Origin: Neomoorella carbonis
GTDB lineage: Bacteria > Bacillota > DSM-521 > Neomoorellales > Neomoorellaceae
Assembly (NCBI RefSeq): GCF_045278715.1
Contig: NZ_CP136420.1
Location: 1 to 64,000 of the forward strand
DNA length: 64,000 nucleotides
Reading direction: 5' to 3'
Below, in pieces: positions 1 to 8,836 of this stretch. Positions within the stretch are counted from its first letter, which is position 1. Each line of letters starts with the position of its first letter. The translations under genes were made by a program, and so were the position numbers. Under the pieces are notes generated by a model. The model did no database searches. It was not told the origin of the DNA and saw only the letters and a list, made by a program, of their open reading frames with translations.

Positions 1-1329
1 TTGCCACCCAATCAACTTGATCTAGCCTGGCAACAGGTATTGTCCATCTTGGAAAAAAAAATTAGTTTCTCCGCCCTAGAAGCCTGGTTTTTTGATGCCC
101 GGCCGGTAACTATGCAGGGTAACACTCTGGTCCTGGCCGCAGCCAACGAATTCGCCCGCGATTATATCCAGAGCCGTTTTTATCCTTTGGTTCAGGAAGC
201 ACTGCAGAAAGTACTGGGCCGGGAACCAATTAATATCCAGGTTATTTGTTTTTCTCCGGCCGGAAACCAGGCCCCAGCAACCCCCGAGGCAGGAGATGAC
301 GACCTGCCCCGGCTCAACCCCAAGTACACTTTTGATACCTTTGTAGTGGGCAACAGCAACCGCTTCGCCCATGCAGCCTGCCTGGCAGTAGCCGAAAGCC
401 CGGCCAATTCCTATAATCCTTTATTTATTTACGGCGGTGTGGGTTTAGGTAAAACCCACCTCATGCAGGCTATCGGCCATCACGTACGCCAGCACTTGCC
501 CAATTATCGGGTCCTGTACATCTCTTCGGAAAGATTTACCAACGACCTGATTAACGCCATTCGCGATGAGCAGACGGAAGAATTCCGGGCCAAATACCGC
601 AACATCGATGTCCTCCTTATCGATGATATCCAGTTCCTGGCTAAAAAAGAAAGCACCCAGGTTGAATTTTTCCATACTTTCAACCACCTGTATGAAGCCA
701 ACAAACAGATAGTAATTTCCAGCGACCGGCCTCCTAAAGAAATACCTACCCTAGAAGACCGTTTGCGTTCGCGTTTTGAATGGGGGCTTATTACCGACAT
801 CCAGCCGCCCGATCTGGAAACCAGGATGGCCATCTTAAGAAAGAAAGCAGCTGCTGAAAATATTAGTATCCCGGATGACGTCATGTTTTTTATGGCCCAA
901 AAAATAGATTCCAACATCCGGGAACTGGAAGGGGCTTTACTCCGGGTAGCAGCCTATGCTGCCTTTACTAAAGAAGAAGTTACCATAGAGATGGCCGAAA
1001 AGCTTCTTAAGGACGCCTTGAATCTGGCCCGTCCGAAACCAATTACCATTAACCTTATCCAGGAAGTGGTGGCCCGCTATTTCAACTTGAAGCCGGAAGA
1101 TTTAAAGGCCAAAAAGCGGAATCGCGCCGTAGCCTTTCCCCGGCAAATAGCCATGTACCTTGCCAGGGAGATGATCGATGCTTCATTGCCCCAAATCGGT
1201 GAAGCCTTCGGCGGCAGGGACCATACAACAGTTCTCCACGCTTATACCAAGATACGTGATGATTTAAAAAGCGATCCATCCCTGCCCCAGATAATATCCC
1301 AGCTTATGCAGGAAATTAGAAACCAGTAA
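1..1329 (+). CDS. dnaA: Chromosomal replication initiator DnaA
   Basis: AAA+ ATPase that binds DnaA boxes and opens the origin. The 442-aa protein has the normal family length. An N-terminal oligomerisation/helicase-loading region is followed by a variable linker (about residues 85-105), the AAA+ core with Walker A GGVGLGKTH near residue 145, a Walker B LLIDDIQFL, and a C-terminal helix-turn-helix with the DnaA-box signature GGRDHTTVLHAY. Translation begins at TTG at base 1, so the window starts exactly at the gene and its promoter lies outside. dnaN follows after 116 bp containing origin elements. Identification is secure. Confidence 0.98.
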   Translation: MPPNQLDLAWQQVLSILEKKISFSALEAWFFDARPVTMQGNTLVLAAANEFARDYIQSRFYPLVQEALQKVLGREPINIQVICFSPAGNQAPATPEAGDDDLPRLNPKYTFDTFVVGNSNRFAHAACLAVAESPANSYNPLFIYGGVGLGKTHLMQAIGHHVRQHLPNYRVLYISSERFTNDLINAIRDEQTEEFRAKYRNIDVLLIDDIQFLAKKESTQVEFFHTFNHLYEANKQIVISSDRPPKEIPTLEDRLRSRFEWGLITDIQPPDLETRMAILRKKAAAENISIPDDVMFFMAQKIDSNIRELEGALLRVAAYAAFTKEEVTIEMAEKLLKDALNLARPKPITINLIQEVVARYFNLKPEDLKAKKRNRAVAFPRQIAMYLAREMIDASLPQIGEAFGGRDHTTVLHAYTKIRDDLKSDPSLPQIISQLMQEIRNQ

Positions 1330-1414
1330 TCCACAAAGAAAAACTCCCATCCTGCCTGCATCTTCGATTGCTATCAACATTTCCACAGGCTCTATTACTA
1401 CGACTACTATCATC
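1327..1414 (+). other. oriC: Origin unwinding region: DnaA boxes plus DnaA-trio repeat
   Basis: The dnaA-dnaN spacer carries two DnaA-box-like sequences, TAATCCACA (1327-1335, one mismatch to TTATCCACA) and TTTCCACA (1380-1387). The second is followed by a short GC-containing GGCTC and then a run of trinucleotides ATT ACT ACG ACT ACT ATC ATC (1394-1414) and an AT-rich stretch. This is the box, GC spacer, DnaA-trio and AT-rich layout known from the Bacillus subtilis origin unwinding element, in the same location. Function is inferred from that match. Any origin boxes upstream of dnaA lie outside the window. Confidence 0.75.
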
Positions 1415-1445
1415 TTTATTTAGATGATGATGGAGGAAGCGTCTC

Positions 1446-2597
1446 ATGCATATTTCCTGTTCCCAACCTCAGCTTCTACAGGCCGTTCAAAAAGTTCACC
1501 GTGCTGTAGCTACGACTACTACGTTACCAGCCCTTACAGGTATTTTATTCCAGACGGAAAAAAATATGCTGACTTTACAGGGAACCGATCTCGATTTAGG
1601 CATTATTTACAGTTTCCCGGTAGAAGTTTTAACCCCCGGCGAACTTCTGTTGCCGGCCCGCATTTTTACAGAAATGGTGCGGCGTTTGCCCCCGACCAAC
1701 CTTTCATTACAGGCCCTGCCGGATAATACTGTGGAAATAACTTACATGCAGTCCAGGGTCCACTTAAACAGCTTTGATCCCAGCCAGTTTCCTTCCCTGC
1801 CAGATATTGATGGCAATATTTCCCTGGAAGTTGATATTAAAATTATTAAAGATGCAGTTCGCAAGGTAAGTATAGCTACCAGCAGTGATGATTTGCGCAG
1901 TATTTTTAGCGGGATATTACTGGAAATAAAACCGGGGGAGACGCAATTTAACCTGGTAGCTACCGACACCCACCGCCTGGCCGTCTACCGCGGCCCTCTG
2001 GCCGGAGTTACCAGCAGCGAACCGGTAAACGCCCTTATTGGTAGCCGTTCCTTAAATGAGCTAGCCCGCCTGCTGCCAGGTGAAGAAGGTCAGGTGCAGA
2101 TAACTATCGGCTCCAGCCAGATTTTCGCCTGTTATGAGAACTTAAAGCTGTATGCTCGTTTGCTCGATGGTAAATTCCCCCACTATCGCCAGGTTATCCC
2201 TCAATCTTACGTTACCAAAGTAAAGGTGGCTACCAGGGATTTACTGGAAACAACGGAACGCGCTACCCTGCTGGCCCGGGATGAAATAAAATCCCGTTCC
2301 CATATCATCTTTTTGCAGGTCGGTGAAACTTTAAAGATTACCAGCGAGGCTGCCGAAGTTGGCCATCTGGAGGAGGAACTGGCGGCCCAGATTGAAGGTG
2401 AGCCTTTAACCCTGGCCCTGAACGGCCGTTATTTACTGGAAACGCTGCGTATAATAGACACGGAAGAGGTTATCCTGGAGCTATCGGCACCTTTAAAACC
2501 GGTAGTTGTGAAACCGGATGGAGAAGATAATTATTTCTGCCTTATCCTGCCGGTAAGGATCAATACTGCACCGGATAGCAACCCGCCGGATGTCTAA
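1446..2597 (+). CDS. dnaN: DNA polymerase III beta subunit (sliding clamp)
   Basis: Ring-shaped processivity clamp that tethers DNA polymerase III to DNA. The 383-aa product spans the expected three clamp domains, with family-typical stretches such as ATDTHRLA (about residue 176) and a C-terminus ending in the conserved hydrophobic FCLILPVR segment that forms part of the partner-binding pocket. The ATG start is preceded by GGAGG at 1432-1436 (9-nt spacing). It lies directly downstream of the origin element and upstream of yaaA-recF, the usual Firmicutes order. Secure. Confidence 0.98.
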   Translation: MHISCSQPQLLQAVQKVHRAVATTTTLPALTGILFQTEKNMLTLQGTDLDLGIIYSFPVEVLTPGELLLPARIFTEMVRRLPPTNLSLQALPDNTVEITYMQSRVHLNSFDPSQFPSLPDIDGNISLEVDIKIIKDAVRKVSIATSSDDLRSIFSGILLEIKPGETQFNLVATDTHRLAVYRGPLAGVTSSEPVNALIGSRSLNELARLLPGEEGQVQITIGSSQIFACYENLKLYARLLDGKFPHYRQVIPQSYVTKVKVATRDLLETTERATLLARDEIKSRSHIIFLQVGETLKITSEAAEVGHLEEELAAQIEGEPLTLALNGRYLLETLRIIDTEEVILELSAPLKPVVVKPDGEDNYFCLILPVRINTAPDSNPPDV

Positions 2598-2608
2598 AGG
2601 GGGTAATT

Positions 2609-2836
2609 ATGCCTGGTAAAAACGTACCCATTACTACTTCATCTATCCGACTGGACCAGTTTTTAAAATGGGCTGGCATAGCAGCTACGGGCGGTCAGGC
2701 TAAAGCGATGATCGCCAGCGGCCTGGTACGGGTCAACGGGCAGGTTGAGAAACGCCGCAGCCACACTTTGGAGCCTGGCGATGAGGTGGAGGTCAAGGGT
2801 GCCAGCTATAAGCTTACGGCAGCTCCAGTTGACTAA
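2609..2836 (+). CDS. yaaA: S4-domain RNA-binding protein YaaA
   Basis: Small 75-aa protein consisting of one S4 RNA-binding domain. The core reads RLDQFLKWAGIAATGGQAK and then LVRVNGQVEKRR, the alpha-L fold typical of S4 proteins. Homologues sit between dnaN and recF in Firmicutes and are thought to act in ribosome biology, but the exact role is unclear. The gene starts 11 bp after dnaN with GGGGG ahead of the ATG, and its last 38 bp overlap the start of recF in another frame, which suggests coupled translation. Confidence 0.88.
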   Translation: MPGKNVPITTSSIRLDQFLKWAGIAATGGQAKAMIASGLVRVNGQVEKRRSHTLEPGDEVEVKGASYKLTAAPVD

Positions 2837-3902
2837 TTTTCGCTGCTACCGCGAGTTGATCTGGCACTGCCAGCCGGGCCTGAATATTATCCAGGGTCCC
2901 AACGGGGCCGGTAAGACCAATCTTTTGGAAGCTATCGGTTATTTAAGCTTTGCCCGTTCTTTACGCCAGCAACAGGACCAGCATCTGGTAACCTGGGGGG
3001 AAAGCTCTTTTCAGATAAAAGGTTGTTGTAATTCCAGCCAGGAAAATATAGAGCTTGCTATTATTTACCATGATAGTCATAAAGAGTTAACAATTAACGG
3101 CCAGCACCACCGCCTAGTCGATCTGCTGGGAATTTTGCCGGTCATTTATTTTGGACCCGATGACCTGCTTCTTTTAAAAGGTGCACCTGTCTACCGGCGC
3201 CAGTTTCTGGACCGGGAGATAAGCATCCTTGACCGCCTTTACTGTCACCACCTCCAGTCTTATCGCCGCCTCCTTTTACAGCGTAACCGTTTACTGCGGG
3301 AGATAAAGGCCGGCCGGGGAAAGGACCAGGAGCTTGAACCCTGGAATATCCAGCTGGTATCTACGGGAGTGGCCATAATTCAGCGGAGACGGTCCTTTAT
3401 CCAGTCTCTGGACCCCCTGGCGGCAGCCATTTACCGGAGTATGGGTGCTAGGGAACAGCTAACCCTTGTCTACCGGCCCAGCGTCGGCGATTATGAGGAC
3501 TGGCTGGCAAAAATAGCTGCCGGCCAGGAGAGGGAAATTCAAGCGGGCTTAAGCCTCTGGGGGCCCCACCGGGACGATTTCTCTTTTTTTGTTGGTGATT
3601 ATGAAGCGCGTTTCTTTGCTTCCCAGGGGCAGCAGAGGTCGGCCGTACTGGCCCTTAAAATTGCTGAAGCCAGGATCTTTATGCAGGTCTTAGGAAAGAG
3701 GCCCATTTTGCTGATGGACGACGTTTTTTCCGAGCTGGACAGCAAACGCCAGCAGGCCCTGCTGGAGCTTCTGGCAACCGCCGGCCAAACCTTTTTAACA
3801 ACCACAGAGTTGACCAGACTGCCGTCCAGTCTCCTGGAGCAGGCCACCCTCTGGCAGTTATCAGGAGAAAGAAGGTTAATGGTAGAAGAAAAAAGGCAAT
3901 AA
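2799..3902 (+). CDS. recF: DNA replication and repair protein RecF
   Basis: SMC-like ATPase that loads or stabilises RecA at gapped DNA with RecO and RecR. The product has 367 aa from the chosen start. Visible motifs are an N-terminal RQLQLTNFRCY beta strand, Walker A GPNGAGKTNLLEA, the ABC signature region SQGQQRS and Walker B ILLMDDVFSELD. The reading frame is open back to 2745, but GTG at 2799 is preceded by GGAGG (2788-2792) at ideal spacing and gives the family N-terminus (MPAISLRQLQL). The 5' end overlaps yaaA by 38 bp. Confidence 0.93.
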   Translation: MPAISLRQLQLTNFRCYRELIWHCQPGLNIIQGPNGAGKTNLLEAIGYLSFARSLRQQQDQHLVTWGESSFQIKGCCNSSQENIELAIIYHDSHKELTINGQHHRLVDLLGILPVIYFGPDDLLLLKGAPVYRRQFLDREISILDRLYCHHLQSYRRLLLQRNRLLREIKAGRGKDQELEPWNIQLVSTGVAIIQRRRSFIQSLDPLAAAIYRSMGAREQLTLVYRPSVGDYEDWLAKIAAGQEREIQAGLSLWGPHRDDFSFFVGDYEARFFASQGQQRSAVLALKIAEARIFMQVLGKRPILLMDDVFSELDSKRQQALLELLATAGQTFLTTTELTRLPSSLLEQATLWQLSGERRLMVEEKRQ

Positions 3903-3925
3903 TTTCTAAATGAAAGGAGGATTGT

Positions 3926-4180
3926 ATGTACCTGCACATAGGTAATGAGATGGTTGTGCCATATAAGGAGATTATCGCCATTCTTAATTTGAGTACAACC
4001 AGCCGGTCGACGGTTAACAGTGCATTTTTAAAGGCGGCCAAACTTCAAGGTAAAGAACCCGGTTCCGAGGGTTATAAATCCTGCATTATTACCGATAACG
4101 ACATATATTTTTCCAGCATTTCTTCCGGCACCCTGATGAAGAGAGCCAGCTCAATCTTCAGCAATCTGGAACAGGAATAA
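3926..4180 (+). CDS. remB: RemB/YaaB-family protein (DUF370)
   Basis: 84-aa member of the DUF370 family. The Bacillus protein at this same position between recF and gyrB is YaaB/RemB, named as a regulator of extracellular matrix genes. The N-terminus MYLHIGNEMVVPYKEII matches the family. A perfect AAAGGAGG (3913-3920) precedes the ATG. The role in this organism is inferred from family and position only; RemA-type DNA binding has not been shown for every member. Confidence 0.8.
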   Translation: MYLHIGNEMVVPYKEIIAILNLSTTSRSTVNSAFLKAAKLQGKEPGSEGYKSCIITDNDIYFSSISSGTLMKRASSIFSNLEQE

Positions 4181-4219
4181 GAGCCTTCCGACCGCGTCCA
4201 GGGCCTGCTTTGCGCCTGC

Positions 4220-4249
4220 TTGAAGAAAACCTGGCTTTTGTGCTATATT
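4220..4249 (+). promoter_or_regulatory. Candidate sigma-A promoter for gyrB
   Basis: TTGAAG (4220-4225) and TATATT (4244-4249) are separated by 18 bp, just upstream of the gyrB ribosome-binding site. Sequence match only. Confidence 0.5.
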
Positions 4250-4280
4250 TGTCAGGGAAAGTTTCACCTGGGAGGAAAAG

Positions 4281-6185
4281 ATGGAACAGGTACACACGGA
4301 ATATGATGCCAGTCAAATCCAGGTTCTGGAGGGCCTGGAAGCCGTGCGCCGGCGACCCGGCATGTATATCGGTAACACCGGGGTTCGGGGCTTGCACCAG
4401 CTGGTTTTTGAACTGGTGGACAACAGCATTGACGAAGCCCTGGCCGGCTTTTGCGATCGCATTGAAGTAATTATTCATCAGGATGGCAGCCTGACGGTTA
4501 CTGATAACGGCCGCGGTATCCCGGTGGATATTCACGAAAAAACAGGCCTGCCGGCCGTGGAAGTAGCACTAACCATACTCCATGCCGGGGGTAAATTCGG
4601 CGGCAACGGCTACAAGGTAGCCGGCGGCCTCCACGGTGTGGGTCTCTCAGTTGTCAACGCCCTTTCCGAGTGGCTGGAGGTAAAGGTAAAACGGGATGGC
4701 AAGGTATACCAGCAAGAGTATCGCCGGGGCAACAAAGTATCGGATTTAAAAGTCGTCGGTAAAGCCAAGGGTACGGGCACCAGCGTCACCTTTTTCCCGG
4801 ACAGGGAGATCTTTGAGGATATAGTTTTCCAGGATGAAATAATTAGCCGGCGTTTGCTGGAGTTATCCTTCTTAAACCGGGGCGTTAAAATAATCTTCCG
4901 TGATGAGAGAAACGACACGGAAACCACCTATTACCACACCGGCGGATTGATTGACTTCGTCCGCCATTTAAATAAAAACAAGTCCGTCCTCTTCAACAAG
5001 CCCCTTTACTTCAGCGGGGAAAAGGATGACGTGCAGGTTGAAATAGCCCTGCAATATAACGACGGTTATAACGAGCTCATCCTCTCTTATGCCAACAATA
5101 TCAATACCACCGAAGGCGGCAGCCACGAAATCGGTTTTAAAACGGCCCTGACCAGGGTGATCAACGATTATGCCCGTAAATTTAACATCTTGAAAGAAAA
5201 TGACAGCAACCTGGCCGGCGAAGATATACGGGAAGGCCTGACGGCTGTCATCAGTGTCAAGGTGCTGGAACCCCAGTTTGAAGGCCAGACCAAGACCAGG
5301 CTGGGCAACACGGAAGTGCGGGGCATTGTCGACGCCCTGGTGGCGGAGCATTTAAGCGCCTACCTGGAAGAAAACCCCACCATTGCCAGGAGGATTGTCG
5401 AGAAAGCTTTGAATGCCTTCCGGGCCCGGGAGGCGGCCCGCAAGGCGCGGGAGCTGACCCGGCGCAAAAATGCCCTGGAGATTACTTCTTTGCCAGGGAA
5501 GCTGGCCGACTGCACCAACAGGGACCCGGCCGTGGCCGAGCTTTTCCTGGTGGAGGGTGATTCCGCCGGCGGTTCGGCCAAGCAGGGCCGCGACCGGCGT
5601 TTCCAGGCCATCCTGCCTTTACGGGGTAAAATATTAAACGTCGAGAAGGCGCGTCTGGATAAGATTTTAAATAACGAAGAGATCCGGACCATCATCACCG
5701 CCCTGGGGACAGGTATCGGCGATGATTTTAACATCAGCAAGGCCCGCTACCATAAGACTATCCTCATGGCCGATGCCGATGTGGACGGTTCCCATATCCG
5801 GACGCTTTTGCTTACCTTTTTTTACCGCTATATGCGGCCTTTAATCACCGAAGGTTATATTTATATTGCCCAGCCGCCCCTGTATAAAGTTTCCCGGGGT
5901 AAAACAGAGCACTACCTGTATAACGACGCCGAACTGGAAAGGTTTTTACAGAACCATGCGGGTGAAAAATGGGAAGTGCAGCGTTATAAAGGCCTGGGTG
6001 AAATGAACGCCGACCAGCTCTGGGAAACGACCATGAATCCGGAAACCCGCACCCTGCTTCGGGTCAACCTGGAGGATGCCGCAGAAGCTGATGCCATCTT
6101 TAACATCCTTATGGGTGACCGGGTGGAGCCGCGGCGGGAATTTATCCAGCAACACGCCCACGAAGTCAGAAACCTGGATATTTAG
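4281..6185 (+). CDS. gyrB: DNA gyrase subunit B
   Basis: ATPase subunit of DNA gyrase, which introduces negative supercoils. The 634-aa product carries the GHKL ATPase region (VDNSIDEALAG, DNGRGIPVD, GGLHGVGLSVVNALS), a transducer domain, and a TOPRIM domain with EGDSAGGSAKQGRDR and DADVDGSHIRTLL. It ends with the conserved RYKGLGEMNADQLWETTM and REFI segments. GGGAGG lies 5 nt before the ATG. Length is that of the ~635-aa Gram-positive type. It is followed by a short hairpin and then gyrA. Confidence 0.98.
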   Translation: MEQVHTEYDASQIQVLEGLEAVRRRPGMYIGNTGVRGLHQLVFELVDNSIDEALAGFCDRIEVIIHQDGSLTVTDNGRGIPVDIHEKTGLPAVEVALTILHAGGKFGGNGYKVAGGLHGVGLSVVNALSEWLEVKVKRDGKVYQQEYRRGNKVSDLKVVGKAKGTGTSVTFFPDREIFEDIVFQDEIISRRLLELSFLNRGVKIIFRDERNDTETTYYHTGGLIDFVRHLNKNKSVLFNKPLYFSGEKDDVQVEIALQYNDGYNELILSYANNINTTEGGSHEIGFKTALTRVINDYARKFNILKENDSNLAGEDIREGLTAVISVKVLEPQFEGQTKTRLGNTEVRGIVDALVAEHLSAYLEENPTIARRIVEKALNAFRAREAARKARELTRRKNALEITSLPGKLADCTNRDPAVAELFLVEGDSAGGSAKQGRDRRFQAILPLRGKILNVEKARLDKILNNEEIRTIITALGTGIGDDFNISKARYHKTILMADADVDGSHIRTLLLTFFYRYMRPLITEGYIYIAQPPLYKVSRGKTEHYLYNDAELERFLQNHAGEKWEVQRYKGLGEMNADQLWETTMNPETRTLLRVNLEDAAEADAIFNILMGDRVEPRREFIQQHAHEVRNLDI

Positions 6186-6191
6186 GGTGGA

Positions 6192-6212
6192 GGGGGTCTG
6201 ACCCCCGTTTTT
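6192..6212 (+). terminator. Weak intrinsic terminator or attenuator between gyrB and gyrA
   Basis: GGGGG (6192-6196) and CCCCC (6202-6206) form a 5-bp stem with a TCTGA loop, followed by GTTTTTC. The stem is short, so partial termination is as likely as full termination. Confidence 0.45.
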
Positions 6213-6224
6213 CTTTAGAACTGT

Positions 6225-6252
6225 TTGGCGTTGGCTTCCAGCAGGTTATATT
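6225..6252 (+). promoter_or_regulatory. Candidate promoter for gyrA
   Basis: TTGGCG (6225-6230) and TATATT (6247-6252), 16-bp spacing, lie after the gyrB terminator-like hairpin and 40 bp before gyrA. The match is moderate. Confidence 0.4.
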
Positions 6253-6292
6253 TTAGGTAAAGGGTCACTCTTGAAAGAAGGTGGAAAATACT

Positions 6293-8713
6293 TTGGCCTT
6301 GCAAGAGGGCGGTAAAATCTTAGAAGTCAACCTGGAAGAGGAAATGAAGCGGTCCTACATTGACTACGCCATGAGCGTCATTGTGGGCCGCGCTTTGCCC
6401 GATGTCCGCGATGGCTTGAAACCCGTCCACCGGCGTATCCTTTATGCCATGTACGAAGAGGGATTAACGCCGGATAGGCCCCATAAAAAGTCGGCCGTCG
6501 TCGTAGGTACGGTGCTGGCCCGTTACCACCCCCACGGCGATGCCGCCGTCTATGAAACCATGGTTCGCCTGGCCCAGGATTTTGCCTGCCGCTACCCCCT
6601 GGTGGACGGCCACGGCAATTTCGGTTCCGTCGACGGCGACTCAGCAGCGGCCATGCGCTATACCGAAGCCCGGCTGGCGAAAATTGCCCTGGCCATGCTG
6701 GCCGATATTGATAAAGAGACCGTCGACTTTGTCGATAATTATGACGGCAGCCTCAAGGAACCGGTGGTGCTCCCGGCGCGGATCCCACAGCTTTTGGTCA
6801 ACGGGTCGGCCGGGATTGCCGTGGGGATGGCAACGAACATCCCGCCCCATAACCTGGGAGAAGTCATCGATGCCCTGGTCTACCTTATTGACAATCCGGA
6901 GGCCGATCTTAAAGACTTGACCCGAATTATCAAAGGCCCGGACTTTCCTACCGGGGGCCTGATTATCGGCCGGGAAGGAATTAGAAACGCTTACCGGACC
7001 GGGCGGGGCAGCATCAAGATCCGGGCTAAGGCCCAGGTGGAAACCCTGAGCAACGGCAAGAGCCAGATTGTGGTGACGGAAATCCCCTACCAGGTCAACA
7101 AGGCCCGCCTGGTGGAAACCATTGGCGAGCTGGTGCGGGAGAAAAAAATCGACGGCATTACTGATCTACGGGACGAGTCCGATCGGACGGGGATGCGCAT
7201 CGTCATCGAGCTGCGCCGGGATGTCCAGCCCAGGGTTATTCTTAACCAGCTCTATAAGCACACCCAGCTGCAGGAGAATTTCGGGGTCATTATGCTGGCC
7301 CTGGTGGACGGCCGGCCGCGGATCCTCAATTTGCGGGAAATGCTGACCCTCTACCTGGATCACCAGAAGGAGGTAATCACCCGCCGTACCCGCTACCTCC
7401 TGGCCCAGGCCGAAGCCCGGGCCCATATCGTTGCTGGCCTGCGCATAGCCATCCAATTTCTCGATGAAGTAATCAAGATTATCCGCCAGTCCCCCAATGA
7501 ACCAGAAGCCTGCCGGGGCTTGATGGAGCGTTTTAATTTGAGCGACAGGCAGGCTAAAGCCATTGTCGACATGCGCCTGGGTCGCCTTACGGCCCTGGAA
7601 AGGGAAAAGCTGGAGGAAGAATGGCAGGAACTGCAAAAACGCATTGCTTACCTGAAAGATGTCCTGGGCAACGAGGCCATGGTCTACGGCATTATCCGGG
7701 AAGAACTCCTGGAGATAAAAAATAAATTTGCCGATCCCCGGCGTACGCAGATTATGCTGGAGGAAGAAAACCTGGAGGTAGAAGACCTCATTGCCCGGGA
7801 GGATATCGTCGTCACCCTGACCCGCCGCGGCTATATCAAACGCCAGCCGGTAGACGCCTACCGCAGCCAGAAACGCGGCGGCCGTGGCATCCAGGCCATG
7901 GGTACCAGGGAAGAAGATTTTGTCCAGGATATCTTTGTTACTACCACTCATCATTACCTTCTTTTCTTTACCAACCAGGGTCGTGTCTTCCGCCTGAGGG
8001 GTCATGAGATCCCCGAAGCCGGTCGCCAGGCCCGGGGGACGCCGCTAGTTAATTTAATTTATCTCAACAAAGGAGAAACCATCACCGCCGTCATCCCCAT
8101 CCGCGACCTGGATGAAGACGCTTACCTCTTAATGGCGACCAGGAAGGGTACGGTCAAGAAAACCCCCCTGGCTGAATACCATACTTCCCGCCGCGACGGC
8201 CTGATTGCCATAGGTTTGGATGCAGGCGACGAGCTCATCGGCGTCCTGCGTACGGAAGGCCATCACGAAGTTATCCTGGTGACGCGCCAGGGCAAAGCCA
8301 TCCGTTTTGCCGAAGAGGAAGTCCGGCCCATGGGCCGGGCCGCCCACGGGGTGAAGGGTATCACCCTGGAGGACGGTGACGAGGTTGTCGGCCTGGTCCG
8401 GGTTAAAGAGGGGGCTGAGCTGGTTGTTGTTTCCGCCAATGGTTTTGGCAAGAGGACGCCCCTTGAGGAGTACCGTACCCAGAGCCGGGGCGGCAAGGGT
8501 ATTATTACCATGAACGTTACCGGACGAACCGGTCCGGTGGCAACTGTGGCTGTTGTTACCCGGGATGACGAACTGATGCTGATCTCAGCCGACGGGATTC
8601 TCATCCGCCTGGGGGTGGAGGACATTTCTCGCCAGGGCCGCAATACCCAGGGAGTTACCCTGATGCGCCTGGAACACACCGACCGCGTGGTAGCCATGGC
8701 TCGTGTTCAATAA
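6293..8713 (+). CDS. gyrA: DNA gyrase subunit A
   Basis: Breakage-reunion subunit of gyrase. The catalytic tyrosine is in AAMRYTEARL, with the winged-helix region HPHGDAAVYETMVRLAQDF before it, a coiled-coil arm, and a C-terminal beta-pinwheel made of repeated GxxIR-like blades. The GyrA box reads QKRGGRG. Start choice: the frame is open to GTG at 6281, but that GTG is part of an AAGAAGGTG ribosome-binding site; TTG at 6293, 9 nt downstream of it, is the better start and gives 806 aa. Function is certain, the exact start less so. Confidence 0.96.
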   Translation: MALQEGGKILEVNLEEEMKRSYIDYAMSVIVGRALPDVRDGLKPVHRRILYAMYEEGLTPDRPHKKSAVVVGTVLARYHPHGDAAVYETMVRLAQDFACRYPLVDGHGNFGSVDGDSAAAMRYTEARLAKIALAMLADIDKETVDFVDNYDGSLKEPVVLPARIPQLLVNGSAGIAVGMATNIPPHNLGEVIDALVYLIDNPEADLKDLTRIIKGPDFPTGGLIIGREGIRNAYRTGRGSIKIRAKAQVETLSNGKSQIVVTEIPYQVNKARLVETIGELVREKKIDGITDLRDESDRTGMRIVIELRRDVQPRVILNQLYKHTQLQENFGVIMLALVDGRPRILNLREMLTLYLDHQKEVITRRTRYLLAQAEARAHIVAGLRIAIQFLDEVIKIIRQSPNEPEACRGLMERFNLSDRQAKAIVDMRLGRLTALEREKLEEEWQELQKRIAYLKDVLGNEAMVYGIIREELLEIKNKFADPRRTQIMLEEENLEVEDLIAREDIVVTLTRRGYIKRQPVDAYRSQKRGGRGIQAMGTREEDFVQDIFVTTTHHYLLFFTNQGRVFRLRGHEIPEAGRQARGTPLVNLIYLNKGETITAVIPIRDLDEDAYLLMATRKGTVKKTPLAEYHTSRRDGLIAIGLDAGDELIGVLRTEGHHEVILVTRQGKAIRFAEEEVRPMGRAAHGVKGITLEDGDEVVGLVRVKEGAELVVVSANGFGKRTPLEEYRTQSRGGKGIITMNVTGRTGPVATVAVVTRDDELMLISADGILIRLGVEDISRQGRNTQGVTLMRLEHTDRVVAMARVQ

Positions 8714-8756
8714 AATTTAAATTCCGCATGAAAGATAAGATTACATTAAAAGGTTA

Positions 8757-8785
8757 TTGCTTCAGAAGGTACCCTGTAGTAGAAT
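8757..8785 (+). promoter_or_regulatory. Candidate sigma-A promoter for pdxST
   Basis: TTGCTT (8757-8762) and TAGAAT (8780-8785), 17-bp spacing, in the gyrA-pdxS gap. Confidence 0.5.
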
Positions 8786-8836
8786 GAAGCTGTGCAGCCA
8801 GAAGGGTCGAAGAGTGTAGCAATGGGGGGAAGAAAG

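Noticed and set aside
7166..8005. 279-aa minus-strand frame
   Set aside because: Antisense of gyrA; no recognisable family.
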